Positions 34,913 to 44,688 are shown, counted from the first letter of the stretch. The stretch is 64,000 bases of DNA from Sansalvadorimonas sp965243775 (GCA_965243775.1 CBDEWF010000137.1:22452-86451); one strand, 5' to 3'. Numbers and translations are program-made. The notes: generated by a model from the sequence alone, not told the origin.

Positions 34913-35332
34913 TTACCGTTCCTCGATAATACATTCTGCCCGCTCTTTGCCGGTTCTCTGCAGATATTCCTGAAACACCTTGGGAGCCCGGCCGGTTAAC
35001 GAACCTTCCCACTGCTGGGTACTACCACCGGCATCCTGAAACTCGAACAGGTAACGCTTGATATTACGCTTCTTTTTTTCACTGACTGTGGAAGTACCAA
35101 AATCTTCCAGAGAAATGCCTTTTTCATCCATAATCTTCTTGATGGCATCAATACTGCTTTGTTTGGCTTTGATCTTTTTTTCCTGTTCCTCAACCGCTGC
35201 CCGTTTTTCTTCAAGCACGTCCTGCAGTCTGCTTACAATACGCTCAAGATCCTCGACATGAACATCCCGAAACAAACCACGCATCCTAGTTTTACTGCTT
35301 AAACGATGCATGACTTCTTCAAATATATTCAT
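34913..35332 (-). CDS. H-NS family nucleoid-associated protein
   Basis: 139 aa from the ATG at 35332, preceded by TGAGGATAAAT. Layout is that of H-NS: an N-terminal oligomerisation helix (MNIFEEVMHRL), a long charged coiled coil (LQDVLEEKRAAVEEQEKK to about residue 70), a linker and a C-terminal DNA-binding domain with the AT-hook-like loop SLTGRAPKVF. H-NS proteins silence AT-rich, often horizontally acquired genes, of which this window has several. The paralogue group (H-NS, StpA, MvaT-like) is not resolved, but the C-terminus is H-NS-like. Confidence 0.82.
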   Translation of the reverse strand: MNIFEEVMHRLSSKTRMRGLFRDVHVEDLERIVSRLQDVLEEKRAAVEEQEKKIKAKQSSIDAIKKIMDEKGISLEDFGTSTVSEKKKRNIKRYLFEFQDAGGSTQQWEGSLTGRAPKVFQEYLQRTGKERAECIIEER

Positions 35333-35541
35333 ATATTTATCCTCACATTCACACAACAAGCGCAAGAAAAATAGGTAATACTGTCGAACCTGACAACTTG
35401 AAAAGAAGTTTATATTTCAGATTTGTTATTTGAAATAAATAATCACAGCCAACATCATTTCAAGAATCTGCCTGACATTTCTGATGCGCACATCTATAGC
35501 AGGTATGAAAGTAGCATTTTTTCTATTCCTTGCTATGTGAT

Positions 35542-37098
35542 TTAAGCCATCTCAATCATGGCACCGGCTTTCTTGCCTCTGTCAGAGTGTTTGGGGCAGG
35601 AAATTGTTTTCTTAACCTCGCTGCCATCAACACTTTCCAGACGGACATCAAACTTCCATAACCGGTGAATATGCTTGACGATTTCAGACGCTACTTCATT
35701 CAGCGGGCGCCCCTGGTGCATATAATGTCTTAGCGTCAGGGAACGATCTCCCTTCACATTCACATTATAAACCTGAATATTTGGCTCCCTGTTACCCAGG
35801 TTGTACTGGGCTGCCATAGCTTCCCTAACCTGCCGATAACCTGTGTCATCATGAATAGCATCTACTTCAAGATAGGCTTTCTTTTCATCGTCCATAATAC
35901 TGAACAGTCTTAATTCACGCATAACATGGGGTGATAGGTACTGTAGGATGAAACTCTCGTCTTTGAAGTTCCGCATAGCAAAATGCACAGCTTCCAGCCA
36001 ATCTGTCCCAGCCAGATCAGGGAACCATCTTTTGTCTTCTTCGGTTGGCTCTTCACAGATACGCTTAATATCCATAAACATGCGAAATCCCAGAGTATAG
36101 GGATTAATTCCTGAATAACGGGGATCATCAAAGTCCGGCTGGAAAATGACACTGGTATGGGAGTGCAGAAATTCCAGCATATACCCCTCGTTAATCAAGC
36201 CTTCGTCATAAAGCCGGTGCATCAGGGTGTAATGCCAGAAAGTAGCCCACCCCTCATTCATAACCTGGGTTTGACGCTGCGGATAGAAATACTGAGCGAC
36301 CTTGCGCACAATCCGAACCAGCTCCCTCTGCCAAGTTTCCAGCAGGGGAGCATTTTTCTCAATAAAATAGAGGATGTTCTCTTCTGGATCCTGCGGGAAA
36401 CGCTCATCACTCTTCTGCTGTACTCTCTCCTGCTGGGGAATTGTGCTCCAGATATCATTCAGGGTTCGCTGAATATACTCTTCTCTCTCTTTCTGACGCT
36501 CTTTCTCTTCTCCTGCAGAAAGAGGCCGGGGTCTTTTATACCTATTAACCCCCTGGTTCATCAGAGCGTGGCAGGCGTCCAGCACCTCTTCAACAGCATC
36601 AACTCCATGCTTTTCCTCACACTCGGCAATATATCTTTTAGCAAACATCAGGTAATCAATAATTGATTCTGCATCCGTCCAGGTTCGGAACAGATAATTG
36701 CCTTTAAAAAATGAGTTATGCCCGTAACACGCATGCGCCAGTACCAGAATCTGCATGGGCATAGTGTTTTCTTCCATCAGATAGGCAATGCAGGGATTAG
36801 AGTTGATGACTATCTCATAGGCCAGCCCCATTTGGCCGCTTTGGTATCTCTGCTGGCTGCTGAGAAAGTGTTTACCAAAAGACCAGTGGTTATACATCAA
36901 AGGCATACCAACAGAGGCATAAGCGTCCAGCATTTGTTCAGCACTGATGACTTCAATCTGGTTGGGATAAGTATCCAACTTGTATTCTTCAGCTATACGG
37001 GTAAGTTCCTGGTCATAATCTCTGATCAGGTCAAAGGTCCACTCAGAACCGGTTGTCAGAGGTTCACTTTTTTTGGTCTTGCTATCTTCTGGCATCAC
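35542..37098 (-). CDS. ycgB: SpoVR family protein (YcgB)
   Basis: 518 aa. SpoVR proteins are widespread, of unknown biochemical role, and induced in stationary phase. Family features are EWTFDLIRDYDQELTRIAEEY, PLMYNHWSFGKHF, HACYGHNSFFKGNYLFRTW, MNEGWATFWHYTLMHRLYDEG and NPYTLGFRMFMDIKRI. It overlaps the preceding gene by 4 bp and is the last gene of the prkA-yeaH-spoVR operon. The upstream-facing 209 bp to the H-NS-like gene hold no gene. Confidence 0.95.
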   Translation of the reverse strand: MMPEDSKTKKSEPLTTGSEWTFDLIRDYDQELTRIAEEYKLDTYPNQIEVISAEQMLDAYASVGMPLMYNHWSFGKHFLSSQQRYQSGQMGLAYEIVINSNPCIAYLMEENTMPMQILVLAHACYGHNSFFKGNYLFRTWTDAESIIDYLMFAKRYIAECEEKHGVDAVEEVLDACHALMNQGVNRYKRPRPLSAGEEKERQKEREEYIQRTLNDIWSTIPQQERVQQKSDERFPQDPEENILYFIEKNAPLLETWQRELVRIVRKVAQYFYPQRQTQVMNEGWATFWHYTLMHRLYDEGLINEGYMLEFLHSHTSVIFQPDFDDPRYSGINPYTLGFRMFMDIKRICEEPTEEDKRWFPDLAGTDWLEAVHFAMRNFKDESFILQYLSPHVMRELRLFSIMDDEKKAYLEVDAIHDDTGYRQVREAMAAQYNLGNREPNIQVYNVNVKGDRSLTLRHYMHQGRPLNEVASEIVKHIHRLWKFDVRLESVDGSEVKKTISCPKHSDRGKKAGAMIEMA

Positions 37099-38375
37099 GC
37101 TTCCTTTTTCTCAAACAGGCGCCGGAATACCGGATAAATATCAGCAGCTGTTTTTATCTGCTGCATGGCAAATGTATCAATGAACTGCTCCTGAATCCCT
37201 TCATACTCCCGCCAGAGGTTCTGGTGCTGACGATCAGTAATTTCTACGTAGGAGAAGTACTGCACAAGAGGCATCAAATCATTGACCAGAATCTTGCTGC
37301 ATACTGACGAATCACCTTCCCAGTTATCACCGTCAGAGGCCTGAGCAACATAAATATTCCAGTCTGTTGGAGAGTAATTTTTAACAATAGTGTCCCGGGT
37401 CATCTCCAGGGCACTGGAAACAATGGTTCCACCAGTTTCCCTTGAGTAGAAAAAATCTTCCTCATTTACGACTTTGGCAGCTGTATGGTGGCGGATAAAG
37501 ACCACTTCAATCTGTTTGTAGTTCCGCTGCAAAAACAGATACAGGAGGATAAAGAAGCGCTTGGCCATATCCTTGATTTCCTGGGTCATGGAGCCAGATA
37601 CGTCCATTACGCAGAACATCACCGCCTTGTTGGAAGGCCGGGGAACTTTGACAAAATTGTTGTAGCGAAGATCAATATCATCAATAAACGGCAGCTTCTT
37701 TACTTTGCTGTTCAATTCACGAATCCGATCCTTCAGCAGCTGTGCCCGTTCCTCATCCCAGGCTCCGGGCTGAACTTCCATTTCTCTCAGCTCCTTCTTG
37801 AGCTGACGGATATCGCGGCGGGCTCCACCGCCCAGGGCAATTCTCCGGGCATGGGCACTACGCAGGGAACGAACGATGTTTAATCTGTCTGGTGGACCAT
37901 CAGTGGTGAAACCGGCCTGATGGGTCTGAAACTCCACAGTTTCATGGAGTGCCTTCTCCCGCATATTCGGCAACTCCAGGTCGTCGAACATAAACTCCAG
38001 AAACTCATCGTGATTAATATTGAAGGTAAAATCATCCATACCTTCCCCCTGATCACTGGCCTGACCGCTGCCACCACCACTGCCCTGTCCACCAGGGGGA
38101 CGTTTGATTCGATCTCCGGTAATAAATTCCTTATTTCCCGGATGCACCTGCTTGTGAACACCTCCCTGCCCATGGTGAAAAGTGGGTTCGGAGAGATCAC
38201 GACGGGGAATGGTAATACTGCTACCACTTTCGACATCGGTAATGCTGCGCTTATTCACCGCTTCGGAAACCGCCTTTTTAATATGCTTCCGGTAACGGTT
38301 CATAAACCGCTGGCGGTTCACAGTACTCTTGTTCTTACCGTTCAACCGCCTGTCGATAATAATACTCATACACAC
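37095..38375 (-). CDS. yeaH: YeaH/DUF444 family protein with von Willebrand A-like domain
   Basis: 426 aa. The N-terminal RQRFMNRYRKHIKKAVSEAVNKRSI is typical of DUF444. The C-terminal half has a VWA-like metal site, FCVMDVSGSMTQEIKD (DxSxS), and TGGTIVSSALEM. It always travels with PrkA-type kinase and SpoVR genes and is linked in E. coli to survival of nitrogen starvation. A Gly-rich linker (PPGGQGSGGGSG) separates the halves. Confidence 0.94.
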   Translation of the reverse strand: MCMSIIIDRRLNGKNKSTVNRQRFMNRYRKHIKKAVSEAVNKRSITDVESGSSITIPRRDLSEPTFHHGQGGVHKQVHPGNKEFITGDRIKRPPGGQGSGGGSGQASDQGEGMDDFTFNINHDEFLEFMFDDLELPNMREKALHETVEFQTHQAGFTTDGPPDRLNIVRSLRSAHARRIALGGGARRDIRQLKKELREMEVQPGAWDEERAQLLKDRIRELNSKVKKLPFIDDIDLRYNNFVKVPRPSNKAVMFCVMDVSGSMTQEIKDMAKRFFILLYLFLQRNYKQIEVVFIRHHTAAKVVNEEDFFYSRETGGTIVSSALEMTRDTIVKNYSPTDWNIYVAQASDGDNWEGDSSVCSKILVNDLMPLVQYFSYVEITDRQHQNLWREYEGIQEQFIDTFAMQQIKTAADIYPVFRRLFEKKEA

Positions 38376-38498
38376 TCCATGTGTTGCGATGAGACGCCCG
38401 AGACGAGACGCGAAACCTTCCCTGGCTTCGCACTCACATCCATGGTGATCGTCCCGCCCCTTGCGCCTACAACCCTTTACATCTTCTGCGAGTCAGAA

Positions 38499-40421
38499 CT
38501 ACTGAGATTTACGAACCCTGATATACCACTCTGACAGAAGACGAACCTGCTTCTCGGTGTAGCTTCTTTCCATCATCCGTTTCACAAATTCACTGTGCTT
38601 GCGCTGCTCTTCCTGGCTGCCCTTGGCATTGAAGCTGATAACAGGCAGCAGGTCTTCCGTATTTGAGAACATTTTCTTCTCAATCACTGAGCGCATCTTC
38701 TCGTAGCTCAGCCAGCTGGGATTCTTGCCTTCATTACCAGCTCTTGCCCGGAGTACAAAGTTCACAACTTCATTCCGGAAATCCTTGGGGTTGGCAATGC
38801 TGGCGGCTTTCTCAATCTTCTCCAGCTCATCATTGATAGCACTGCGATCAAGAATGTCGCCAGTTTCCGGATCACGATACTCCTGATCCTGAATCCAGAA
38901 ATCTGCATAAGTGATATATCGGTCAAAGATGTTCTGACCGTACTCTGAGTAGGACTCAAGATAAGCTGTCTGAATTTCCTTACCAAGAAACTCAATATAT
39001 TTGGGTGCCAGGAACTCTTTCACATAACGCAGGTAGCGTTCGTGGACATCCTGTGGAAACTGCTGCTGCTCAATCTCTTTCTCGAGGACATAAAGCAGGT
39101 GAACCGGGTTGGCTGCTACTTCGGAAGGATCAAAGTTAAAGACCTTGGAAAGAATCTTGAAGGCAAAGCGGGTGGACAGACCTTCCATACCTTCATCCAC
39201 ACCTGCAGCATCCTTGTACTCTTGCAGAGGCTTGGCCTGAGGATCGGTGTCCTTCAAATTTTCACCATCGTAGACACGCATCTTGGAGAATACATTGGAA
39301 TTCTCAGGCTCCTTGATACGGGACAGGGTCGTGAACTGGGCCAGCATTTTTAAAGTGTCGGGTGCGCAAGGCGCTTCCCTCAGGGAGCTGTTCTGTAGCA
39401 ACTTGCTGTAAATCTTCACCTCTTCACTGACACGGGTGCAGTAAGGCACCTTGACGATATTTACCCGGTCAATAAAGGCTTCATTAGTCTTATTATTTCG
39501 GAACGACTGCCACTCTGACTCGTTGGAGTGAGCCAGGATGATGCCATCATAGGGAATGGCACTCATCCCTTCAGTGCTGTTGTAGTTGCCTTCCTGGGTT
39601 GCCGTCAGCAGAGGGTGCAGTACCTTGATCGGGGCCTTGAACATTTCCACAAATTCCATCATGCCCTGGTTAGCACGGCAGAGAGCGCCAGAGAAGCTAT
39701 AGGCATCGGGATCATTCTGGGAATACTCTTCCAGCTGTCGGATATCAACCTTACCAACCAGACTGGAGATATCCTGGTTGTTTTCATCACCGGGCTCTGT
39801 CTTTGCAACCGCCACCTGATCCAGGACACTGGGATAGAGTTTCACAACCCGGAACTGACTGATATCACCGCCATACTCATGGAGGCGCTTAACAGCCCAG
39901 GGGGACATTACGCCCCGTACATATCGTGAGGGAATTCCATATTCTTCGTGAAGAATATCTGCATCTTCTCCAGGATTAAACAGACCAAGGGGCGATTCAA
40001 AAACTGGTGAACCCTTGATAGCATAAAAAGGAACCTTCTCCATCAGGCTCTTGAGTTTCTCTGCCAGAGAAGATTTACCACCCCCTACTGGTCCAAGGAG
40101 ATAAAGGATCTGCTTCTTTTCCTCCAACCCCTGGGCTGCATGACGAAAATAGGAAACGATCTGCTGTATGGCATCTTCCATGCCATAGAATTCTTCAAAA
40201 CCTTTATAGCGTTTGATCAGCTTGTTGGAGAAAATCCGAGACATTCTGGAGTCTTTGGAAGTATCAATAATTTCCGGCTCACCAATAGCCATCAGCATAC
40301 GTTCAGAGGCATTAGCATAGGCAGAAGGATCCTCCTTACACCTCTGGAGGTACTCCTGGAGCGACATTTCCTCCTGCTCTTTCGATTTGTAACGCTGCTG
40401 ATAATTATTGAAAATTTCCAT
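38499..40421 (-). CDS. yeaG: PrkA/YeaG family serine protein kinase (AAA+)
   Basis: 640 aa. The AAA+ domain lies near residue 90-300 with P-loop LLGPVGGGKSSLAEKL and Walker B-like segment ILAHSNESEW. The C-terminal PrkA kinase-like domain has NSNVFSKMRVYDGE, GLSTRFAFKILSKVF and RKHSEFVKRMMERSYTEKQVRLLSEWYIRV. It is the first gene of the stress operon. The 268 bp upstream (40422-40689) must hold its promoter; I saw no sigma-54 site there. Confidence 0.95.
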   Translation of the reverse strand: MEIFNNYQQRYKSKEQEEMSLQEYLQRCKEDPSAYANASERMLMAIGEPEIIDTSKDSRMSRIFSNKLIKRYKGFEEFYGMEDAIQQIVSYFRHAAQGLEEKKQILYLLGPVGGGKSSLAEKLKSLMEKVPFYAIKGSPVFESPLGLFNPGEDADILHEEYGIPSRYVRGVMSPWAVKRLHEYGGDISQFRVVKLYPSVLDQVAVAKTEPGDENNQDISSLVGKVDIRQLEEYSQNDPDAYSFSGALCRANQGMMEFVEMFKAPIKVLHPLLTATQEGNYNSTEGMSAIPYDGIILAHSNESEWQSFRNNKTNEAFIDRVNIVKVPYCTRVSEEVKIYSKLLQNSSLREAPCAPDTLKMLAQFTTLSRIKEPENSNVFSKMRVYDGENLKDTDPQAKPLQEYKDAAGVDEGMEGLSTRFAFKILSKVFNFDPSEVAANPVHLLYVLEKEIEQQQFPQDVHERYLRYVKEFLAPKYIEFLGKEIQTAYLESYSEYGQNIFDRYITYADFWIQDQEYRDPETGDILDRSAINDELEKIEKAASIANPKDFRNEVVNFVLRARAGNEGKNPSWLSYEKMRSVIEKKMFSNTEDLLPVISFNAKGSQEEQRKHSEFVKRMMERSYTEKQVRLLSEWYIRVRKSQ

Positions 40422-40689
40422 ATTTTCGTACCTGACCCTTAAGCATGTTCAGAGAGTTACTGCTTTTGGGAGCGACAGCGTTTCTGCCCCAGGTGAATAA
40501 TTTGTGTTAGCTTACTGCGTTCTTATTGTCAGGCCGGCTTACCCTGCCTACTGCAGACTTCGCTCAAATCCAGCTGTCAGCATCTGACAACGTGATAAGA
40601 TTTTTTATTTGTGCCTTATAATTTTGTAAAACGAATTCATTATCCCTGCAACTGAAATAGCACTTCTTTTTGTTCAGCCTTCTTTTTGT

Positions 40690-41745
40690 TCAGCCTTTTT
40701 TTTGTTCAAGACTATGCACGACAGCTTTCAGAAATCGTGAGGCTTCCCCTCCTGTCACTGCCCTGTGATCAAACGACAACGATAAGCTCATTATCCGGCG
40801 CACCGCGGGCTGTCCCTCAATAGCAACAACCTGGTCACAGACAGATCCAATCCCAAGAATTGCAACCGCAGGGGGAACAACAACAGGTGTTGCATAACGA
40901 CCGGTACCTAATGCACCAAAATTACTCACCGAAATTGTTGCACCCTGAAAAGCATCTGGTGGCAGCTTCCGTTCCAGGACACCAGATTTTAGCTGTTCGA
41001 TCTCTTCTCTTATCCGCTCCGGTGTCAGGCTGTGTGCATGTCTTAGAACCGGAACCAGCAAACCATGGGGAGAGTCAACAGCCAGACCAATATTGATGTC
41101 ATCCATCAGCTGCCGCTGCTCTTTCCGGCCATCAAACCAGGTATTCAGGGCTGGCTCTTCCCGACATCCTGCTATCAGTGCCAGAACCGTTCTAACTGTT
41201 AAATCTTCCTGGTCGCTCCAATGGTGAAGATCAGCATCAGCAAACAGTGTCGCCGACACAACTTCATGGCCAGATAAATTCATACTCCTGGCCATTTCCC
41301 GGCGAACCCCTTTCAGCTTTTCACCGTTTTCAATAGTAATATTCGGCATCGTGCCAAAAAAATTGCGGGTTAACTGGTTGACGGCTGGTCGAGCCAGTTG
41401 CTGCATTCTGGTTGTTGATGGAGAAGCACCAACAAAGAAGTGATCCTCTTCACTCTCATCAGAAGAAGATGCTTTGGTTATTTTGCCGACGACAGTACCG
41501 GAGTCAGCATCTTCACCTTCAAACTCCACCAGCGGTTCACCTGTATGAATCAGGTCACCGGGCTGACCAAACTGGCGCACAACAACACCAGAGCAGGGAG
41601 CAGGCACTTCAACAACAGCCTTGGCTGTTTCCATAGAAACAATAACCTGGTCTTCGTGAACGGTGTCCCCCTCACGAATATGCCATTCAACGATTTCAGC
41701 CTCAGGAATACCTTCCCCGAGATCAGGCAGCTTAAAGAATCGCAA
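40690..41745 (-). CDS. bkdB: Branched-chain 2-oxoacid dehydrogenase E2 (dihydrolipoyl acyltransferase), short form
   Basis: 351 aa. The lipoyl domain, residues 1-80, has the modified Lys in VSMETAKAVVEVP. The catalytic acyltransferase domain ends SLSFDHRAVTGGEASRF, with the active His; the Asp of the usual DHRxxDG is Thr here. Between them the E3/E1-binding domain is reduced to a stub (LARPAVNQLTRNFFG): the normal 35-residue fold is not recognisable. It belongs to the upstream E1/leucine-dehydrogenase operon but is separated from it by the RING gene. Three near-tandem CTTTTTGTTCAGCC units overlap its 3' end. Confidence 0.85.
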   Translation of the reverse strand: MRFFKLPDLGEGIPEAEIVEWHIREGDTVHEDQVIVSMETAKAVVEVPAPCSGVVVRQFGQPGDLIHTGEPLVEFEGEDADSGTVVGKITKASSSDESEEDHFFVGASPSTTRMQQLARPAVNQLTRNFFGTMPNITIENGEKLKGVRREMARSMNLSGHEVVSATLFADADLHHWSDQEDLTVRTVLALIAGCREEPALNTWFDGRKEQRQLMDDINIGLAVDSPHGLLVPVLRHAHSLTPERIREEIEQLKSGVLERKLPPDAFQGATISVSNFGALGTGRYATPVVVPPAVAILGIGSVCDQVVAIEGQPAVRRIMSLSLSFDHRAVTGGEASRFLKAVVHSLEQKKG

Positions 41746-42188
41746 TGAGCCCCCCTGACGGTAACTTTTGCCTAATATTTAGACCCTTTTCTTGTTCTGA
41801 CAACTTTCTTCTATAAGCCAAACAAAGATGGGCAGTTTTTTTGGCTCCTTTGTTATTCAGATTAGTTATGGATATTTAATATGCAAAAGCGAATCGAAAT
41901 TGAGTGACGGAGAAATTGTTTTCTTCCTTATGCAAGTTATCCTGGTTTGGTTCTACTCTCTCCCGCTCACAGACGTATCATGTCATCGTTAGCAGCAGGG
42001 CATCTACGTGATCACTCTCGAACCGATCGGTGTTATCCACACACCATTTCAGGAAAAATGCGGCTCAGGAAAAATGCGGCGTGCCTGTGTCATCTTTTTT
42101 TTGCGTAGATGAATGGCCCTCCTGAGAGGGCCTGTGCTCATACCTGCATATGCCATGATCTCTAAGCCTCCATTTCCAGTGAACTGGG
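41746..42188. other. Gene-free gap between the RING gene and E2, with tandem 16-mer
   Basis: 443 bp without an ORF of interest. TCAGGAAAAATGCGGC occurs twice in direct tandem near 42049-42080. A GGCCCTC-CTGA-GAGGGCC hairpin (about 42116-42133) lies just past the RING gene stop and could terminate it. If the E2 gene is transcribed separately, its promoter should be here. Confidence 0.5.
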
Positions 42189-44222
42189 TTAAGAGACTGG
42201 CTTGTCTGTTTCGGTCGCAACGATGACGTCGTCTACCCTGACTGGCACCACGTCGTTGTTTTGTAATTCTTTGCGGCAGAATGCGCAGGCAAAGGGTTGT
42301 AGATAATTGTCTGCCATCTTACGCACCTTGTCGGTACAGGTTGTACAGAACCATTGTCCACAGCATCGGAAAATGCGCATATACTCTTGTGAGTAATAAT
42401 CAAAACAGATAGAACAGGGAAATTTCACAACAGGTTTGCTGGCCTTTTCTTTAACAGCCTTAAGCTTGCGCTCAAAATCCGCTTTTAGCGCTTCAATTTC
42501 ATCGGCATGTTTCTGGCCCATTGTCTCGGTAATCGACCTCTTTGATTCCATAAATTCCGCGACAGCCTGATTGTATTTTAGCTGCAGCTGAATAAGCTGA
42601 TTTTGCTGATGCAGGTCTTTGTCTATCTGTGCCTGCTGATCTTGCAGCCTCTTAGCCGTTATCCAGTTGAACTTATCCAGCTGATCTTGCTGAAGAGCAA
42701 TTAGAGCCTCTTTGGCAGCCACATCCAAACCCATTTCTTCCATCACTTCTTGCCTGATCTTGGCTTCCAGCTGATCCTGCGCCACCTCTGCCCCTGTTCT
42801 GGTTGGAAAAGCTGCTTTTTGCTTCTCAGCCTCTTTTGCCTTTTGAATTATGGCAGCTGTCTCATTAAGCTCAGTTTTCAGCTCGCTGATGGCTTCATTT
42901 CTCGAATGCTCAAACTGGCTAATATGGTGGATGAACGGGTGACAATATATATCCATCCAACAGGCTTTTTGCTTCCTTTCTTTAGCAAGCTTCTGGCCGT
43001 CACCCTCAAACTTGCGAATCAACTGTTGAGCTTTGTTGATAAAATAGTTCCGTTGAATGGCGGTAAATCTTCTGTTGTTTTGGATTTGCAGGCAAAACCT
43101 CATCAGCGTAACTAGATCATTATTAAGCTTGATTGTGGCATCACCCAACCTGTTGTCCAACAGCATTTTATCAATATCACCCTCCTCTTTTACGGAAGGC
43201 TCTTCCAGGCGGGCATCAGCAGCTCCTGTAAGACCGGTCTTTAATTGAGGAGAGGACACTTTATCGAGGACAGACTGACAGCCTTTTTCCATACCTGCCT
43301 GCTTCAGAGCCATCAGAAAACAGAAATCCGCAGCAGGCCCTTTTGCTTCAAGAATAGGCATAAGCTGTTCCTTAAACTGCTGTTTCTGTCTCCAGTCGGG
43401 ATTTCTGACTGTGAATTTCTGGTCATCGTCGTTATCCCACAGCCTCTGTTCACGCATAAACTCAACAACGGCTTCAAAGCCTTGGGAATGATGCGTGACA
43501 ATATCTGATACAGCATTTTCAATGGCGCTGTGCAGGACACTATAGTGCTCGTCGGATAGTTTGTGATTACTGGCAATCAAGCCTATTTTCTCAGAAAGGA
43601 AAGGATGCTCCGGGAATGTCTGGAGCAGTTGCGTTACCGCATCTCCCTTGTTTTGCAAATCTTTATGCTGTCTGAGGTAAAACAGGAGATAGCGGTGAGC
43701 GGGGATTTCCTGGCTGGCATCTGCAGAGCTTTTTGCCAGTGATTCCCGTAGCACCACCAGCAACCAGTAATAAATCTGGTGACCAGGGTTTTCATTATTA
43801 AGCTCGTACAGTTTATCCTGTAGAGCGTCTTCATCGCTTAATAACGTTTTGCAGATACCAAAACGCTGGGCAAAAGTCTGCCCACTACCATCTGGTACCA
43901 TAGTGTCCATCACGCTAGGCCAGTTGATCCACGGATTGGAGCCAAAGATAAAGAGAGCCATGTACATACTATCAGACAACGCTTGGTAATCCTTTGCAGG
44001 AAGCTTGGCCTGAACAGCTTGGGTAGTGCGTTGATTAACGGGCACCTGCAAGGAAGAGTTGTTGGAGGCGTCCTCACCAACCGGAATGTTACTGGAAGCA
44101 CCAGTGGTATGCACCACATGGTGCTGGTAATAGGCCTGCTGCATGGACATAGGGCCTGTGTTCTGAGCTGGGCCCTGAATGCCTGGTTGAGAGCCTACTG
44201 TTAATTTTTCTCGATGTTCCAT
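42189..44222 (-). CDS. RING-finger protein with coiled coil and possible CARD-like segment
   Basis: 677 aa from the ATG at 44222, which has AGAAGGCGG upstream; the frame extends 15 codons further to 44267. The C-terminal RING pattern is complete in spacing: Cys603, Cys606 (CSIC), Cys621, Gln623, Cys626, Cys629, Cys646 and Cys649 (CAFC). Gln replaces the usual His ligand. Residues about 460-600 are a long charged coiled coil. Residues about 225-323 resemble a caspase-recruitment domain, with VVEFMREQRLWDNDD and LMPILEAKGPAADFCFLMAL matching the helix 3-5 pattern; this is weak evidence. The N-terminus (1-75) is Gln/His/Ser-rich and disordered, with no signal peptide. RING proteins are eukaryotic ubiquitin ligases, so a secreted E3-like effector is plausible. 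It interrupts the branched-chain keto-acid operon. Confidence 0.7.
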   Translation of the reverse strand: MEHREKLTVGSQPGIQGPAQNTGPMSMQQAYYQHHVVHTTGASSNIPVGEDASNNSSLQVPVNQRTTQAVQAKLPAKDYQALSDSMYMALFIFGSNPWINWPSVMDTMVPDGSGQTFAQRFGICKTLLSDEDALQDKLYELNNENPGHQIYYWLLVVLRESLAKSSADASQEIPAHRYLLFYLRQHKDLQNKGDAVTQLLQTFPEHPFLSEKIGLIASNHKLSDEHYSVLHSAIENAVSDIVTHHSQGFEAVVEFMREQRLWDNDDDQKFTVRNPDWRQKQQFKEQLMPILEAKGPAADFCFLMALKQAGMEKGCQSVLDKVSSPQLKTGLTGAADARLEEPSVKEEGDIDKMLLDNRLGDATIKLNNDLVTLMRFCLQIQNNRRFTAIQRNYFINKAQQLIRKFEGDGQKLAKERKQKACWMDIYCHPFIHHISQFEHSRNEAISELKTELNETAAIIQKAKEAEKQKAAFPTRTGAEVAQDQLEAKIRQEVMEEMGLDVAAKEALIALQQDQLDKFNWITAKRLQDQQAQIDKDLHQQNQLIQLQLKYNQAVAEFMESKRSITETMGQKHADEIEALKADFERKLKAVKEKASKPVVKFPCSICFDYYSQEYMRIFRCCGQWFCTTCTDKVRKMADNYLQPFACAFCRKELQNNDVVPVRVDDVIVATETDKPVS

Positions 44223-44688
44223 TGTTCCATTCCGCCTTCTGTTGATACATTTGTGTACCAATACCAAAGCAAAAGTCTGGTTTAATCACTAACAACTGTG
44301 TTGAGCAGACCTGACAATTGTGAATATCTAACAAGGGCGGTTTATTACAGAGATATTGATGAGCGCCCGAATGTTGCCTGTGGCTGGTTGAAAAAATTGA
44401 GGTCTGGCGTCTGCATGTAAACGAGAATCAGATGTCCGCTGTATCCCTCAGTTTAAAACACCAGAAAATCAACTGCATCAACGGGGATGGAGACGCTGAT
44501 ATAGAAGAGAATATCCTCAATCACATATTGCCACGATAGTTGTTGTGAATTTTCCCGTATGTAAGCACCCGGCCACCGATTCGCCAGTATCAGTTTGCTG
44601 CTCTTTTTGTGTAACACTTCATGAAACTGGTGGCTGGATATTCGATCCTGCATCCTGCACATAGTTTTTGTTCCCGCAAAGCCCCTCC
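44223..44688. other. Gene-free gap between E1 beta and the RING gene
   Basis: 466 bp with no convincing gene; a 79-codon open frame at 44453-44692 overlaps the E1 beta end and lacks recognisable features. The region should contain the RING gene promoter. I found no terminal inverted repeats or target duplication that would explain the insertion. Confidence 0.5.

Noticed and set aside
40422..40689. Sigma-54 promoter for prkA-yeaH-spoVR, as reported for E. coli yeaGH
   Set aside because: No GG-N10-GC type -24/-12 element was found on the relevant strand.
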